NCBI GenBank assembly: GCA_040235505.1
Contig: JBECKW010000017.1
Span: 73,837 to 137,836 of the forward strand
DNA length: 64,000 bases
Source of the DNA: JBECKW01 sp040235505
GTDB taxonomy: Bacteria > Desulfobacterota > Desulfobacteria > Desulfobacterales > JAFDDL01
Direction of reading: 5' to 3'
This document shows positions 52,817 to 61,637 of the stretch, in pieces. The position numbers and the translations under genes are program-made. The notes under the pieces are model-generated. The model saw only the letters and a program-made list of their open reading frames with translations. It ran no database searches and had not been told where the DNA came from. Every line of letters begins with the position of its first letter. The first letter of the stretch is position 1.

Positions 52817-53923
52817 ATGGAAAAAAAATATAGGCTGTTTACGATCAATCCGGGTTCGACTTCCACGAAGATCGCCCTGTTTGAAAACGATAAGAAGATC
52901 TACTCAGTAAATGTCACCCATGATGCAGAAAAGCTGACGGAATTTAAAGAAATCAGAGACCAGTATCCCTACCGCAAGGAAACCATCCTCGATCTTTTGC
53001 AAAAAGAAAACATTTCTCTCGAAGGAACCGACGCTTTCGTGGCCCGCGGAGGCGGTCTGGTGGGCCTTGTGGGGGGCACCTATACATGTAACGAAAAACT
53101 ACTGGAGCACGCCCGGGTGGGATTTACCGTCAAGCATCCCAACACCCTGGCAAGCCAGTTGGCGGATGATTTTTCCAGGACCTATGGGGGCAAAGCCTAT
53201 GTGGTCAATCCGCCGGATGTGGACGAGCTGCAGGACCTGGCCCGGGTGACCGGAATGAAGGACGTGTTCCGGGAGAGCAAGGGTCATCCCTTGAACCAGA
53301 AAGAAGTGGCCATTCGCCATGCCGCCTCCCTGGGGAAAAAATATGAGGACATGAACTTCGTCATCTCCCACATCGGAGGTGGCGTGTCGGTCAATGCCCA
53401 CAAGAAGGGGCGCATGATCGACGGTACCGACGTCATCAACGGTGACGGCCCCATGGCCCCGACCCGGGCAGGCGCCATGCCGGCCACGGCCATTGCCCGG
53501 ATGTGCTTTTCCGGCAAGTATACCCAGGATGATATTTACAAGCGTCTTACCAAGAGCGGCGGTCTTGTGGACCACCTGGGAACCTCCGAGGCCAAAGAGG
53601 TCGTGGAACGCATCGAAAAGGGCGATAAATATGCCAAGCTCATCTATGATGCCCTGGCTTACCAGATTGGCAAATACATCGGAATGTATGCCGCGGTGCT
53701 TCATGGAGATGTGGACGGGATCCTGCTGACCGGCGGTATCGCCCACGATCCGTACCTCACCGGGAAGGTTTCGGAGATGGTTAAATCCATCGCACCGGTA
53801 ACGATTTATGCCGGGGAGTTCGAGATGGAAGCACTGGCCGCCGGCGCACTCAGGGTGCTCAGCGGTCAGGAACAAGCCCTGGAGTATACCGGGATACCGG
53901 TGTTTGGCGGGTTTAATTTTTAA
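52817..53923 (+). CDS. buk: Butyrate kinase (acyl-phosphate kinase)
   Basis: A 368-residue ASKHA-fold kinase starting FTINPGSTSTKIALFEN; VARGGGLVGLVGGTY, HIGGGVSVNAH and LLTGGIAHDP are also present. It converts acyl-phosphate plus ADP to carboxylate plus ATP, giving substrate-level ATP from fatty-acid breakdown. It starts 43 bases after pta. Confidence 0.93.
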   Translation: MEKKYRLFTINPGSTSTKIALFENDKKIYSVNVTHDAEKLTEFKEIRDQYPYRKETILDLLQKENISLEGTDAFVARGGGLVGLVGGTYTCNEKLLEHARVGFTVKHPNTLASQLADDFSRTYGGKAYVVNPPDVDELQDLARVTGMKDVFRESKGHPLNQKEVAIRHAASLGKKYEDMNFVISHIGGGVSVNAHKKGRMIDGTDVINGDGPMAPTRAGAMPATAIARMCFSGKYTQDDIYKRLTKSGGLVDHLGTSEAKEVVERIEKGDKYAKLIYDALAYQIGKYIGMYAAVLHGDVDGILLTGGIAHDPYLTGKVSEMVKSIAPVTIYAGEFEMEALAAGALRVLSGQEQALEYTGIPVFGGFNF

Positions 53924-54007
53924 TAGCGTAATAGCGGCGATGTCAAAATTTGTTTGTTTGCATTCTGCCGGCGAAGGCGTTAGACTTTTAGCAAAAGGCG
54001 CCGCTTA

Positions 54008-54376
54008 ATGGTCATCGGGATCGGAACCGACATCCTGAAGATAGAGCGAATCCGTAATGGCCTCGGTGGCGAGTCCTTTATAAATAAATGTTTTACCGAA
54101 AAAGAGCGGGAGCAGGCCTTGACACGTTCTGATCCCGCCGAATTTTTTGCCACCCGGTTTGCCGGAAAGGAAGCCGTTTTCAAATGTTTTGGAGTGGAGG
54201 GCGGCGGCATTCGGCTCAATGAAATTGAAATACTGGGGACAGATAACGGCCAGCCGCAGGTGTCGTTGTCGGGCAAGGTGCTGGAGGCCGCCACGCAGAA
54301 GGGAATCCGGGAGATTCGAATCTCCCTCTCCTATGACGGCGAGTATGCCGTTGCGTTTGCGGTGGCCGAAGGCTAA
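54008..54376 (+). CDS. acpS: Holo-[acyl-carrier-protein] synthase
   Basis: A 122-residue phosphopantetheinyl transferase with GIGTDILKIERI and FATRFAGKEAVFKCFG, the magnesium and CoA-binding motifs. It transfers 4'-phosphopantetheine to ACP. An ACP-like gene follows 54 bases downstream and is a plausible substrate. The start overlaps the TAA of a 22-codon open frame by one base (TAATG). Confidence 0.93.
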   Translation: MVIGIGTDILKIERIRNGLGGESFINKCFTEKEREQALTRSDPAEFFATRFAGKEAVFKCFGVEGGGIRLNEIEILGTDNGQPQVSLSGKVLEAATQKGIREIRISLSYDGEYAVAFAVAEG

Positions 54377-54430
54377 CGTTCAGGAAATCAAATTAAAAGT
54401 CAAATATAGTAAAGAAAAGGAGCAAATAAG

Positions 54431-54679
54431 ATGGCATTGAGAGACGAAATTCTTGAGAAAATGATAGAAAGAGCTTCCGAAATTTTTCAGAAGGATCCCG
54501 GCGATCTTGATGAGGACACGCAGTTTGTGGAGGATCTTCAGGCTAAATCGGTGAACTATGTACAGATTATCTCTGTGCTGGAAGATGAGTTCGACGTGGA
54601 GATCAACTTCATGGCATTTCGCAGGAACAAGACCTTTGGTGATGCTGCTGATTTTGTAGTTGAACTCGTTGGAGAATAA
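54431..54679 (+). CDS. Atypical acyl carrier protein
   Basis: An 82-residue acidic four-helix ACP-like protein. The pantetheine-attachment DSL motif is replaced by KSV (DLQAKSVNYVQI, Ser40). The C-terminal half (FDVEINFMAFRRNKTFGDAADFV) is recognisable as ACP but differs from the housekeeping AcpP. It directly follows acpS and is probably modified by it. A specialised pathway is likely but not identified. Confidence 0.85.
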   Translation: MALRDEILEKMIERASEIFQKDPGDLDEDTQFVEDLQAKSVNYVQIISVLEDEFDVEINFMAFRRNKTFGDAADFVVELVGE

Positions 54680-54708
54680 TTTCAAATCAAGCGACACTGA
54701 AAAACAAG

Positions 54709-54755
54709 AATCCCCGAAGGTTGAAGAATAGTAATTCTTCTATCCGCCGGGGATT
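54709..54755. terminator. Terminator after the ACP gene
   Basis: AATCCCCG (54709-54716) pairs with CGGGGATT (54748-54755), with an inner GAAGAAT/ATTCTTC stem, followed by TTTATTG. It lies between convergent genes and may serve both. Confidence 0.85.
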
Positions 54756-54796
54756 TTTATTGTCTTCACGAAACCGGGCCCTCTGGAACCGGTTTT

Positions 54797-55735
54797 TTAC
54801 TTTAAAGTCAGAAGGGTAATTTCCGGATCGCAGTTAAACCGAATGGGGATTTTCGCCGTACCGCAGCCGGGACTGGTATGACCGATCATATCCCGGTACT
54901 TCCAAACACCGCTATAAAACCTTTTTCCGGTGTTCAGATACGTCATCAGGGGAACCCCCCCGGGAAGGCAGATCTGGCCGCCGTGGGAATGTCCGCACAG
55001 ATAGAGATGAATATTGTTTGTCGCCGCCAGGTGATACAGCTCCGGCGTGTGGGCCAGCAGAAGATTGAATCCGTTCCGGCGGGTTTTGACGCATACCGCC
55101 GTTTCTTTCGAATAATAGTCATGGGGATCGTCCACCCCGATAAGATTCAGCTGTGCCATGCCGCGCGCAATGGTAACACTTTGATTGGTCAGCAGGCGAA
55201 TGCCGAGGTCTTCGATATCTTCGCTCATGGCCTGGGTATCGTGATTCCCAAGGACGGCGTAGATCCCGTCGGAGGCGGACGCCGCATCAGCGATTCGTCG
55301 AAGCGGTGGGAGAACTTGCTTGAAGGCACCATGCCGGGCGTACCGGAAATCCCCTGAAATCACGCAAAGGTCATAGGAAAGCGACGCGACTATCTTCGCA
55401 ATGCGGCTGCCAAGGCCTTCGATACTGTCCAGATGAAGGTCGCTCAGATGAAGAATCCGATAGCCCTTAAAAGCGTCCGGCAAGGACTTCGGGAAGATTT
55501 CCACATACCTTGTCCCGATCCTCTGTGCATTCCGATATCCGTATTTAAACAGCCCGACGGCTTTAAGAAGCGATCCGAGCAGGAGAATGGCTTTGTGTTT
55601 GAATTTATAGATCCAATAGCCGTCCGTTCCTCGGCGCCAGGAGACATAATCCTGCCATTCCAAAGCCGCCCGGCGCTTTTTCCATCGCTCCCGCTCAATT
55701 TTTTCCTGCTGGGTGAGTTTTCTGTCGAGTGTCAT
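54797..55735 (-). CDS. Metallophosphoesterase
   Basis: 312 residues. Calcineurin-type motifs from about residue 95: HLSDLHLDS, VISGDFRYA, VLGNHDTQ, LAHTPELYH and CGHSHGGQICLPGG. One hydrophobic segment near residues 50-63 may anchor it. Related YkuE/YaeI-type enzymes act on lipid-linked phosphates, but the substrate is unclear. The start overlaps the upstream YhaN-like stop by 4 bases. Confidence 0.88.
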   Translation of the reverse strand: MTLDRKLTQQEKIERERWKKRRAALEWQDYVSWRRGTDGYWIYKFKHKAILLLGSLLKAVGLFKYGYRNAQRIGTRYVEIFPKSLPDAFKGYRILHLSDLHLDSIEGLGSRIAKIVASLSYDLCVISGDFRYARHGAFKQVLPPLRRIADAASASDGIYAVLGNHDTQAMSEDIEDLGIRLLTNQSVTIARGMAQLNLIGVDDPHDYYSKETAVCVKTRRNGFNLLLAHTPELYHLAATNNIHLYLCGHSHGGQICLPGGVPLMTYLNTGKRFYSGVWKYRDMIGHTSPGCGTAKIPIRFNCDPEITLLTLK

Positions 55736-58700
55736 GGGGTTTTGCTTTTCTTCCGCGCCTTCGGCTGATCCGGTTCGAGAATTCGTCCCCCGCTCAGCCC
55801 ATACACCGGAAGGGCCGGATCAATTTCCAGTAGAAGATCAACCGTTTCCGGGTGGCAGGTAAACACCATCACCTGATGGGTTTCCGACAGGTTCTTGATC
55901 GCCCCGGCGGCACTGCGGGCACGTTCGGGATCGAAATTAACCAGAATATCATCCATGATCACCGGCAACGGATCGCTGTTATGGGCCTGGTGTCGGATAT
56001 AGCTGAAGCGAACGGACAGATAAAGCTGTTCCGCCGTGCCGCGACTGAGGTGTTCGGGAGGAATTCGTCCGCCGTTTCGATCCACCGCCTCGATGGTATT
56101 TTCTCCCAGGGGGGAGACCACTCCCCGGTATCGCCCCCCCGTCATGCGGCTGAAGATCTCCCCGGCTTCCTTGATGATGCTGGGCTGATGTTTGCGTTCG
56201 AAAATTTCCCTGGCCTGGTGAATCAGATATTCTGCGAGGGCATGCCGGGACCATTCCCGAGTATTTTCGGCGAGATCGGCCAGAAGGACTGCCTCACGGG
56301 ATCGAAGCCGGGAAATATCATCGCTTGTGGAAAGGGTGTCCAGGGCCTGTTTCAGTTCGGCCCGCCGGGCGTAGAAGCCGGAAAGTTCGCCATCGAGAGT
56401 CCGGGTTTCTTCTTCCGCGGTTTCTTTCTCGGAAAGAATGTCGGCCAGGGAAAGGGGTTCAAGGTGTTCCTTCAAGCCGGAGATATCGACTTCTCCTGAA
56501 ATACGGCGCATATTTCCTTCCGCCAAGCGGGCTGCGGAAAGGAGTTCGGCGCGCTTTTGCTCGATGCGCCCGATTTTTCGAAAATCAGATTCATCCTGGA
56601 GCCCCGCCGTCTCGATAAGCCCGCGGGCAGCTTCTTCGGTTTGCAAAAGCAGTTCTTCGGCTTCCGCCTGTTCCTCTAAAAGACCGGCCAGCTGGCGTTC
56701 GAGGGTATCCTTTTCCCGTTTGTTTCCCCGGCTTTCTTCCAGCCGGGTCATCAATTCATTCATTGCCGGGGGAAGATCGTTATCTTCCGCAATGGGCCAT
56801 CCGACGCTCGAAAGAACCTCGCCGGCTTTTTCCCGGTATTTTGCAAGTTCTGCTTCCATCCGGGAACCTTCCGATTTGCATCGATCCCTTTGCTGAAGGA
56901 GGCCCACCGTTTCCTCGATCACATCGAGAGCGTCCAGGGCGGTTGCAGGCGAAAGTGAATGAGAAAACCCAAGGGCACGGCATTTTTCAGTCCACTCGGA
57001 TTTTTCCTGAAGCAGGCTTTTTTTTACTTCTTCCTGATCTGCCGCCACTTTTTCTAAATCCTTTAGCGCGGTGGTCTCATCCGATTTTCTTTCATCGAGT
57101 CGACGCCGGGACTGAATCAGCGACTCCCGCTTCTTATCTTCTTCCGAAAGGACGTAGAAAAACCGGTCGACGGCGACTGGAAGCGCTTCCTCCGGGATAT
57201 CGCCGGTGTCGATGGCTCCCGAGGATTTGGCAAACTGGAAATACTCCTTTTTTATCGACTCCAGGTGTCTGCATCTGGCCAGAAGCTCATCAGCGCGAAG
57301 CTGCTCCTGCCGAAGCCTACTTTTGTGGTTCATGTGAAGCTGGTGCTGATGCTTTCGATGGACCCACGTGGCCCATGTCACCATCAGGGTGCCGCCCATG
57401 ACCATAAAGGCTTCCTCGAAATATCCGAAGAAGGCGACAACGCCGGCGGCGATTGTTCCGATTCCGGCGAGCATCACCACCGGCCATTTCGAGCCCGAGC
57501 CCGTTTTCCGAAATTCTTCCTCAAGACGGGAGAGTTCGGACCGGGCCTCGTCGTGCGCTTTCGACAGTCGTTTATATTCCTCGAGTGCATCCAGGAACCG
57601 ATCGCGGCCCTGCTTCAGCCGCTGGACAGACTCTTGATCGCGCTCTGGCGGCGGATCACCTACGGCGGCAACATCCTTTTCGGCAAGGATGCGGGCTTCG
57701 GTCGCCCGATGGCATACGGCTTTTTTATCGGCAAGAAGCGTTTCGACAGCGGCAAGCTTTTTTTCCAGAGAGTCCAGGGAAGATTGATGACCTCGAACGG
57801 TGTCCCGTGTAAACAAGGACCGGTTGAAATCGAGGATGGCGGCTTCGGTCCAGTCATTTCCGAGATGAGAAAGACGCTGGATAATTTTTTCCTGAAGCGA
57901 CTGTTCTTCCCGGGCAAGCATCGGTCTTCTCCGGAAATTTTCCAGATAGGCGTTCCGGTTTTCCACCAGCGAGGCGATATCTTGCGCCCGGGAGAGAATT
58001 TTTTCATCAACGGGAAGCTGGGAGAGACGGCTCGAGAGCTGATCGAGGCGTTTTTTCAGTGCATCGAGCGTCTCCCTGAATCGATCCTGCTTCTCCGCCA
58101 GAGCCTCAAGGATCGACAGCCCGTCTTCGGGAAACGTTTCCGTTGCAGGCCCCAGTTCGGAAAGGGCCAGCCGGCTTTCCCTGAAGGCAATCCAGTCGGG
58201 CCACAGCCGCTCGAGGGATTCGAATCGTTGCTTTCGCCGCCGGCTGTCGGTGAGCTTCTCCCGGTGGGACTGGACGTCTTTTTCCACTGCCGAAAGGGCA
58301 TCGAAAGCCGAATCGTATCGGTCGGTCTGGAGGGAGGCTTCGTGGATGGCCTTTCGAAGGGAATCCAGTTCACCGGTGAGCCGGTTGATGATCTTGCTCC
58401 CGCCCCGGCCTTTGAGCAGGTCGTCCATACGCTTTCGAATCTGTTTCAAAGCCCGGGGCATGGCCATCATGGAGGTACCGAGCCCGGCCCCGTAAATGGC
58501 GCTGGCAATATGTTCGCCGGAAAGAGTGTCCATGGTCTGAAGTTCGCTCAGCCCGAACGCCATGATGCTCCGGTAGGCCTCGTAGGAGATGCCGCCGAGA
58601 AGCTGATCGAGCATGGTTTTATCATGAACCAGTCCGTCTGCACCGGTCACGGCAATCGTGCCGCCACCCTTTCCGGGTTTTCTTGAAACGGACCAGCGTT

Positions 58701-58941
58701 GGCCGCTCTGGGTGACCAGGTCGATGTATCCGCCATGCTCTCCGCCGGCAACGGGAAGATATAGGGAGTCCTTTGAGTTGGCCCGGGGAAAACCAAACAG
58801 AACCGATCGAATGAATCCCAGAAGAGTCGATTTTCCCGCTTCGTTCTGCCCGGAAAAAAGGAGCAGATTCCTGTCCAGACCGGAAACGGACTGGTCGTGA
58901 AAAACACCGAAGCCATCGATATAAACGCCGGAAATTTTCAA
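55732..58941 (-). CDS. YhaN/SbcC-like AAA ATPase
   Basis: A 1069-residue SMC-like ATPase. Walker A FSGQNEAGKSTLLGFI lies near residues 30-45; LSRGTAEQLYLSVRFSYIR and Walker B LPVIMDDILVNFDPER lie in the last 130 residues. Long coiled coils run between (about 180-950), interrupted near 480-525 by a hydrophobic hairpin, as in YhaN-type proteins. Partner of the adjacent YhaO-like nuclease, so a DNA end-processing complex like Rad50-Mre11 is inferred. It overlaps both neighbours by 4 bases. Confidence 0.85.
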   Translation of the reverse strand: MKISGVYIDGFGVFHDQSVSGLDRNLLLFSGQNEAGKSTLLGFIRSVLFGFPRANSKDSLYLPVAGGEHGGYIDLVTQSGQRWSVSRKPGKGGGTIAVTGADGLVHDKTMLDQLLGGISYEAYRSIMAFGLSELQTMDTLSGEHIASAIYGAGLGTSMMAMPRALKQIRKRMDDLLKGRGGSKIINRLTGELDSLRKAIHEASLQTDRYDSAFDALSAVEKDVQSHREKLTDSRRRKQRFESLERLWPDWIAFRESRLALSELGPATETFPEDGLSILEALAEKQDRFRETLDALKKRLDQLSSRLSQLPVDEKILSRAQDIASLVENRNAYLENFRRRPMLAREEQSLQEKIIQRLSHLGNDWTEAAILDFNRSLFTRDTVRGHQSSLDSLEKKLAAVETLLADKKAVCHRATEARILAEKDVAAVGDPPPERDQESVQRLKQGRDRFLDALEEYKRLSKAHDEARSELSRLEEEFRKTGSGSKWPVVMLAGIGTIAAGVVAFFGYFEEAFMVMGGTLMVTWATWVHRKHQHQLHMNHKSRLRQEQLRADELLARCRHLESIKKEYFQFAKSSGAIDTGDIPEEALPVAVDRFFYVLSEEDKKRESLIQSRRRLDERKSDETTALKDLEKVAADQEEVKKSLLQEKSEWTEKCRALGFSHSLSPATALDALDVIEETVGLLQQRDRCKSEGSRMEAELAKYREKAGEVLSSVGWPIAEDNDLPPAMNELMTRLEESRGNKREKDTLERQLAGLLEEQAEAEELLLQTEEAARGLIETAGLQDESDFRKIGRIEQKRAELLSAARLAEGNMRRISGEVDISGLKEHLEPLSLADILSEKETAEEETRTLDGELSGFYARRAELKQALDTLSTSDDISRLRSREAVLLADLAENTREWSRHALAEYLIHQAREIFERKHQPSIIKEAGEIFSRMTGGRYRGVVSPLGENTIEAVDRNGGRIPPEHLSRGTAEQLYLSVRFSYIRHQAHNSDPLPVIMDDILVNFDPERARSAAGAIKNLSETHQVMVFTCHPETVDLLLEIDPALPVYGLSGGRILEPDQPKARKKSKTP

Positions 58942-60200
58942 GGCTCTGACTCCAGTTGGTCGAAACAGATCAGCGCTGCATCCTGAAGCAGGGCCTTCAG
59001 TTCGGATGGAGAGGGCGGGCAGAGATATCTGGCCAGTCGGGGGTTCTGATACACATCCGACAGGGCCGGCATCAGCCGCTCGGACAGGGTATCCGGGGAT
59101 GCTCGCAGCTCCCCGGCACCTCTGAGAATCTGACCCAGGAGGTCATCCATGGCCCCGCGCTTCTCAAGATCGACTTCCGGCCGACAGTCAATCTCAAGGT
59201 CCTGCACCCACACCGGCGGGGAGTGCAGGGAGCCCGTTTCGCGGAATCGTTCCAGCAGTTCCTCTGTGACGGATATCTGCCGGAGCGGTTGGTAGAGGTC
59301 TCCACGTCCGGACAGGCGGATTCGAATAATCACCGGGCGTCCCGCCCCTTCGTCGCTTTGGCGGGAAAGGGTGTCGCTGATGGTCCGGTCCAAGTCATCC
59401 AGCGTCTCAAGGCCGCCGATATCGATTTCCGCCGTTCGCCATCGAAGCTTGTCCAGGGGCTGAAAAGAGAGCGTGGCCTGGCGGGACGCGGACACGTTTA
59501 CCAGCCAGCAGCCGTGCTCTCCGCTTTCGCGTATGCTGAGTCCCTGGAGGCAGCCCGGGTAGACGATGTATGGCCGTGTTTCCAGGATTTTTTGCTCGTG
59601 GACATGGCCCAGCGCCCAATAATCGAAACCCGATGTTCGGAGGGAGTCGAGGCTGCAGGGCGCGTAAACCCCGTGGTCCGGATTGTTCCCGCAGTTACTG
59701 TGGAGGAGGGCGATCTGGTAGAGGTCCGGGTTTTCAGCCTGGAATCCGGCCGATAGATCTTCCGCCTGGCGATGGGTTCGGTAGCTGATGCCGGAAACGG
59801 TTGCTACCGGCGAATTGCCGATGGATACCGGAATGGTTTCCACCTGATCAGGCGGAAAAAGATGCGCTTTTTCCGGCCAGTTGATTCGGTTCGACCAGGC
59901 TTCCCAGGGATCATGGTTTCCGAGAACCGTGAAGGAGCGGATACCGGCGTCTGAAAGCCGGGCCAGTCCATCCCTGAAAGCCAGCTGTGCCCGGAGGCTG
60001 CGGTCCGACAGATCAAACACATCGCCGGCAACCATCAGGAAATCCACCGATTTTTCAATGCACAGGTCGACAAGCGCTAAAAAAGCTTCATAGGTCGCGG
60101 CCCCGAGCTCTTCGCCGGCCGCCGGAAGCCTGGACCCCACCCCTTTAAAAGGGCTGCCAAGGTGCAGATCGGCCGCATGGATAAAAGAAAACGGTTTCAA
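58938..60200 (-). CDS. YhaO/SbcD-like DNA repair exonuclease
   Basis: 420 residues from a TTG start at 60200, with GGAGGT eight bases upstream; an upstream in-frame GTG (60221) would place that site inside the gene. Metallophosphoesterase motifs: HAADLHLGSPFKG, MVAGDVFDLSD, VLGNHDPW and LGHVHEQ. This is the Mre11/SbcD-type nuclease subunit; the SMC-like partner follows with a 4-base overlap. Confidence 0.87.
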   Translation of the reverse strand: MKPFSFIHAADLHLGSPFKGVGSRLPAAGEELGAATYEAFLALVDLCIEKSVDFLMVAGDVFDLSDRSLRAQLAFRDGLARLSDAGIRSFTVLGNHDPWEAWSNRINWPEKAHLFPPDQVETIPVSIGNSPVATVSGISYRTHRQAEDLSAGFQAENPDLYQIALLHSNCGNNPDHGVYAPCSLDSLRTSGFDYWALGHVHEQKILETRPYIVYPGCLQGLSIRESGEHGCWLVNVSASRQATLSFQPLDKLRWRTAEIDIGGLETLDDLDRTISDTLSRQSDEGAGRPVIIRIRLSGRGDLYQPLRQISVTEELLERFRETGSLHSPPVWVQDLEIDCRPEVDLEKRGAMDDLLGQILRGAGELRASPDTLSERLMPALSDVYQNPRLARYLCPPSPSELKALLQDAALICFDQLESEP

Positions 60201-60280
60201 GATAATTGACCTCCGTCGCACTACCTAATCAGACCCCGGGATGATATTCAAGCTAAAAGAGGAGAATTAACAGATGAATG

Positions 60281-60310
60281 TCCAACATCCAACATCCAAC
60301 GTTGAACACC
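60281..60310. repeat. Short tandem CCAACAT words
   Basis: Two CCAACAT copies and a CCAACGT(TGAAC) in a row between the YhaO-like and DapA-like genes. Of the same kind as the other word-like intergenic repeats in the window. Confidence 0.6.
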
Positions 60311-60361
60311 CAATTGAAGGATGGATTCTGTTGTTTACATAAGGGGGATTATCGATTTGTA

Positions 60362-60390
60362 TTGACAGAACAGATTCATTTCTTTAGGTT
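60362..60390 (+). promoter_or_regulatory. Predicted promoter of the DapA-like gene
   Basis: TTGACA (60362-60367), 17 bases, TAGGTT (60385-60390). The -10 is weak. Confidence 0.4.
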
Positions 60391-60450
60391 TTCCAAAAAC
60401 AAAAACCGACAAACCATTCGACGGCAACCGTCATCAAGGGAGATTATAAC

Positions 60451-61482
60451 ATGAAGGGATGTTTTACGGCGCTGATTACACCGTTTAACGGCAATGCGCT
60501 TGACAATGAAGGGCTTGACAGACTGGTGGCCTATCAGATTCAAAACGGTATCTCCGGTATTCTGGTGGCCGGTACCACCGGTGAGAGCCCGACCCTCACT
60601 TGGGAGGAGCACCACCGTCTGATTAAAAGAGTCGCTGAAGACACCCGGGACCGGGTGCTGTGCATTGCCGGTACCGGCAGCAACAACACCCAGGAAGCGC
60701 TGGATGCCACCCGTTTGGCCGCCGAGGCCGGCGCCGAAGCGGTACTTCTGGTGGACCCCTACTACAACGGCCCCAGTTCTCTAGAAATCCGCAGAGAATA
60801 CATTGCTCCCGTGGCGGAGGCAAATCCGGGCGTCCAAATTATTCCCTACATCATTCCCGGCCGAACCGGCGCCCAGTTGATGCCGGAGGACCTGGCGCTT
60901 TTGAGCCGCAAATACGGCAACGTGAAGACCGTGAAAGAAGCCACGGGCAGCCTGGAGAACATGCGGCGGACACGCACCTGTTGTGGTGACGGCTTTTCAA
61001 TCCTTTCCGGCGACGATGCCATGACGCTGGAGATGATGACCGACCCGGCCATCCGGGCGGCGGGTGTCATCTCCGTATATTCCAACATTCTTCCCAAAGC
61101 GGTCTGCGATATGGTCAATTACGCATGTGCAGGGGACATAGAAAGCGCCCGTTCACTGGAAGCGGATCTTTCCCCCCTGTTCGAGATGGTGACGGTGAAA
61201 ACCACCGAACAAACCCCCTTAGGGCCGGTGCTCTGCAAGGCCAAAAACCCGCTGGCCGTTAAAACCCTCATGGCCATCCTGGGCATGCCCGCCGGTCCCT
61301 GCCGCCGCCCCCTGGGCCGGCTCACCCGTACCGGTCTGGATGTCCTTCTCGATGCCGCCCGGAAGGTATACACTAAAACACCCCAACTGTTTGAACCCCT
61401 CGCGGAGTTCTTTGGGGTGGACGTGGAAGCGCGGCTGAATGATCCGAAGTACCGGGAAGGGTTGTATTACGAGGAATATTAA
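60451..61482 (+). CDS. Dihydrodipicolinate synthase-family aldolase
   Basis: A 343-residue DapA/NAL-type TIM barrel. GTTGESPTL near 41-49, Tyr133 (IPYIIPGRTG) and Schiff-base Lys162 (TVKEATGSLEN) are present. The length exceeds the usual 292 by about 50 residues at the C-terminus (DARKVYTKT-like helix to LYYEEY). It may be lysine-pathway DapA or another pyruvate-dependent aldolase; the sequence does not decide. AAGGGAG precedes the ATG. Confidence 0.85.
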   Translation: MKGCFTALITPFNGNALDNEGLDRLVAYQIQNGISGILVAGTTGESPTLTWEEHHRLIKRVAEDTRDRVLCIAGTGSNNTQEALDATRLAAEAGAEAVLLVDPYYNGPSSLEIRREYIAPVAEANPGVQIIPYIIPGRTGAQLMPEDLALLSRKYGNVKTVKEATGSLENMRRTRTCCGDGFSILSGDDAMTLEMMTDPAIRAAGVISVYSNILPKAVCDMVNYACAGDIESARSLEADLSPLFEMVTVKTTEQTPLGPVLCKAKNPLAVKTLMAILGMPAGPCRRPLGRLTRTGLDVLLDAARKVYTKTPQLFEPLAEFFGVDVEARLNDPKYREGLYYEEY

Positions 61483-61494
61483 CTGAAAGTGTCT

Positions 61495-61611
61495 AGAGTG
61501 CACTTGAGTGAGATAGAGTGCCTTGAGTTGAGGAGTCGTTTCACTCCGCCTTTTTTAAAACGACAGAATACCATAACTCAAGGCACTCAAGCGCACTCAA
61601 GGCACTCTATA
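61495..61611. repeat. Inverted repeat of GAGTGCCTTGAGT words
   Basis: ATAGAGTGCCTTGAGT (61513-61528) is complementary to ACTCAAGGCACTCTAT at 61595-61610 and to a partial copy at 61575-61588. The centre holds GTCGTTT/AAAACGAC. It lies between convergent genes and fills the gap. Confidence 0.8.
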
Positions 61612-61637
61612 AACTCGTAGTTTTGGCTCTTTCTCTT

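Noticed and set aside
57265..58686. 473-codon plus-strand frame
   Set aside because: Antisense to the YhaN-like coiled-coil region; repetitive coiled-coil codons leave the opposite strand open.
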